A stretch of 64,000 bases of DNA from Paludibacter sp. Lineage in GTDB: Bacteria; Bacteroidota; Bacteroidia; Bacteroidales; Paludibacteraceae. Positions within the stretch are counted from its first letter, which is position 1. Each line of letters begins with the position of its first letter. Below are positions 63,914 to 64,000 of this stretch, piece after piece. The notes beneath the pieces are model-generated. The model was not told the origin of the DNA. It saw only the letters and a list, made by a program, of their open reading frames with translations, and searched no databases. Location of the stretch: positions 1-64,000 of the forward strand of contig JAQVAV010000014.1 in NCBI GenBank assembly GCA_028690665.1, read 5' to 3'. The translations under genes were made by a program, and so were the position numbers.

Positions 63914-64000
63914 ATGAAACCAACTTTATTTGTATTAGCAGCAGGTATGGGTAGCCGTTATGGTGGCCTGAAACAGCTCGATGGACTTGGTCCTAACGGA
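63914..64000 (+). CDS. Sugar-nucleotidyltransferase family protein (5' end only)
   Basis: First 29 codons, running off the window. LFVLAAGMGSRYGGLKQLDG is the nucleotide-binding signature of NDP-sugar pyrophosphorylases (G-x-G-x-R and a following Lys). The KQLDGLGPNG form is common in a Bacteroidota family of nucleotidyltransferases that may supply activated sugars. Substrate cannot be told from this fragment. Confidence 0.8.
   Translation, partial: MKPTLFVLAAGMGSRYGGLKQLDGLGPNG

Overview
The window comes from a Bacteroidota chromosome, most likely order Bacteroidales. Support for this: many TAnnTTTG-type -7 promoter boxes, two proteins with type IX secretion (T9SS) C-terminal sorting domains, two TonB receptor/DUF4249 lipoprotein pairs, stand-alone AICAR formyltransferase, CcsBA-type cytochrome c maturation, moderate-to-low G+C and A-rich ribosome binding regions. 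I cannot name the species.

Layout. 0-9.2 kb (+) is a cell-surface locus: a Wzc-like tyrosine kinase carrying an extra membrane segment and a LysM-like tail, an SLBB+LytR-CpsA-Psr-like protein, a Wza-like export protein, a 957-aa T9SS cargo, a 62-aa signal-peptide/PVDGG/membrane/Lys-rich miniprotein, and an exosortase-family protein that looks internally duplicated, with an intact Cys-Arg-His triad only in the second half. 9.4-19.4 kb is mostly housekeeping: DEAD-box helicase, XRE-cupin regulator, DUF4914 protein, Sua5, Lrp, RsgA, Frr, PyrH, and a second T9SS cargo.

19.4-38.3 kb is accessory DNA. Its first part (to 31.3 kb) is built from cassettes headed by three copies of a 330-400-bp repeat (plus a 20-bp fragment of a fourth). 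The cassettes hold small lipoproteins, a Cys-rich bacteriocin-like peptide, outer-membrane barrels, an S41 peptidase and an alpha/beta hydrolase-propeller-hydrolase set. Many of these genes carry frameshifts or in-frame stops, and there is a MITE-like insertion and duplicated gene scraps, including a 106-bp copy of the 3' end of cinA. The second part (31.4-38.3 kb) is two TonB/DUF4249 uptake pairs with an IS630 remnant between them.

38.3-50 kb is again core: cinA, DUF3109, TRIC channel, secG, lptE, a sigma-54-type activator, mscS, nadE, ferredoxin-NADP reductase, and AICAR formyltransferase. At 51.6-52.6 kb there is a scar with a sulfatase pseudogene and an IS5-type remnant beside tRNA-Lys(CTT). 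52.8-62.6 kb (-) is one probable operon for electron transfer: CcsBA, a b-type-cytochrome-like membrane protein, a membrane-anchored ferredoxin/FAD oxidoreductase, a 20-heme and a 12-heme cytochrome c, and an outer-membrane barrel. This is a plausible inner-to-outer-membrane electron conduit. The window closes with a DUF5715/M15-like protein and the start of a sugar nucleotidyltransferase.

Most noteworthy: (1) the duplicated exosortase with a minimal candidate substrate, embedded in an exopolysaccharide/T9SS locus; (2) the kinase-LysM and SLBB-LCP proteins, which may tie polysaccharide export to peptidoglycan; (3) the repeat family that encodes a minus-strand promoter plus terminator, like a small RNA; (4) the porin-cytochrome-like locus.
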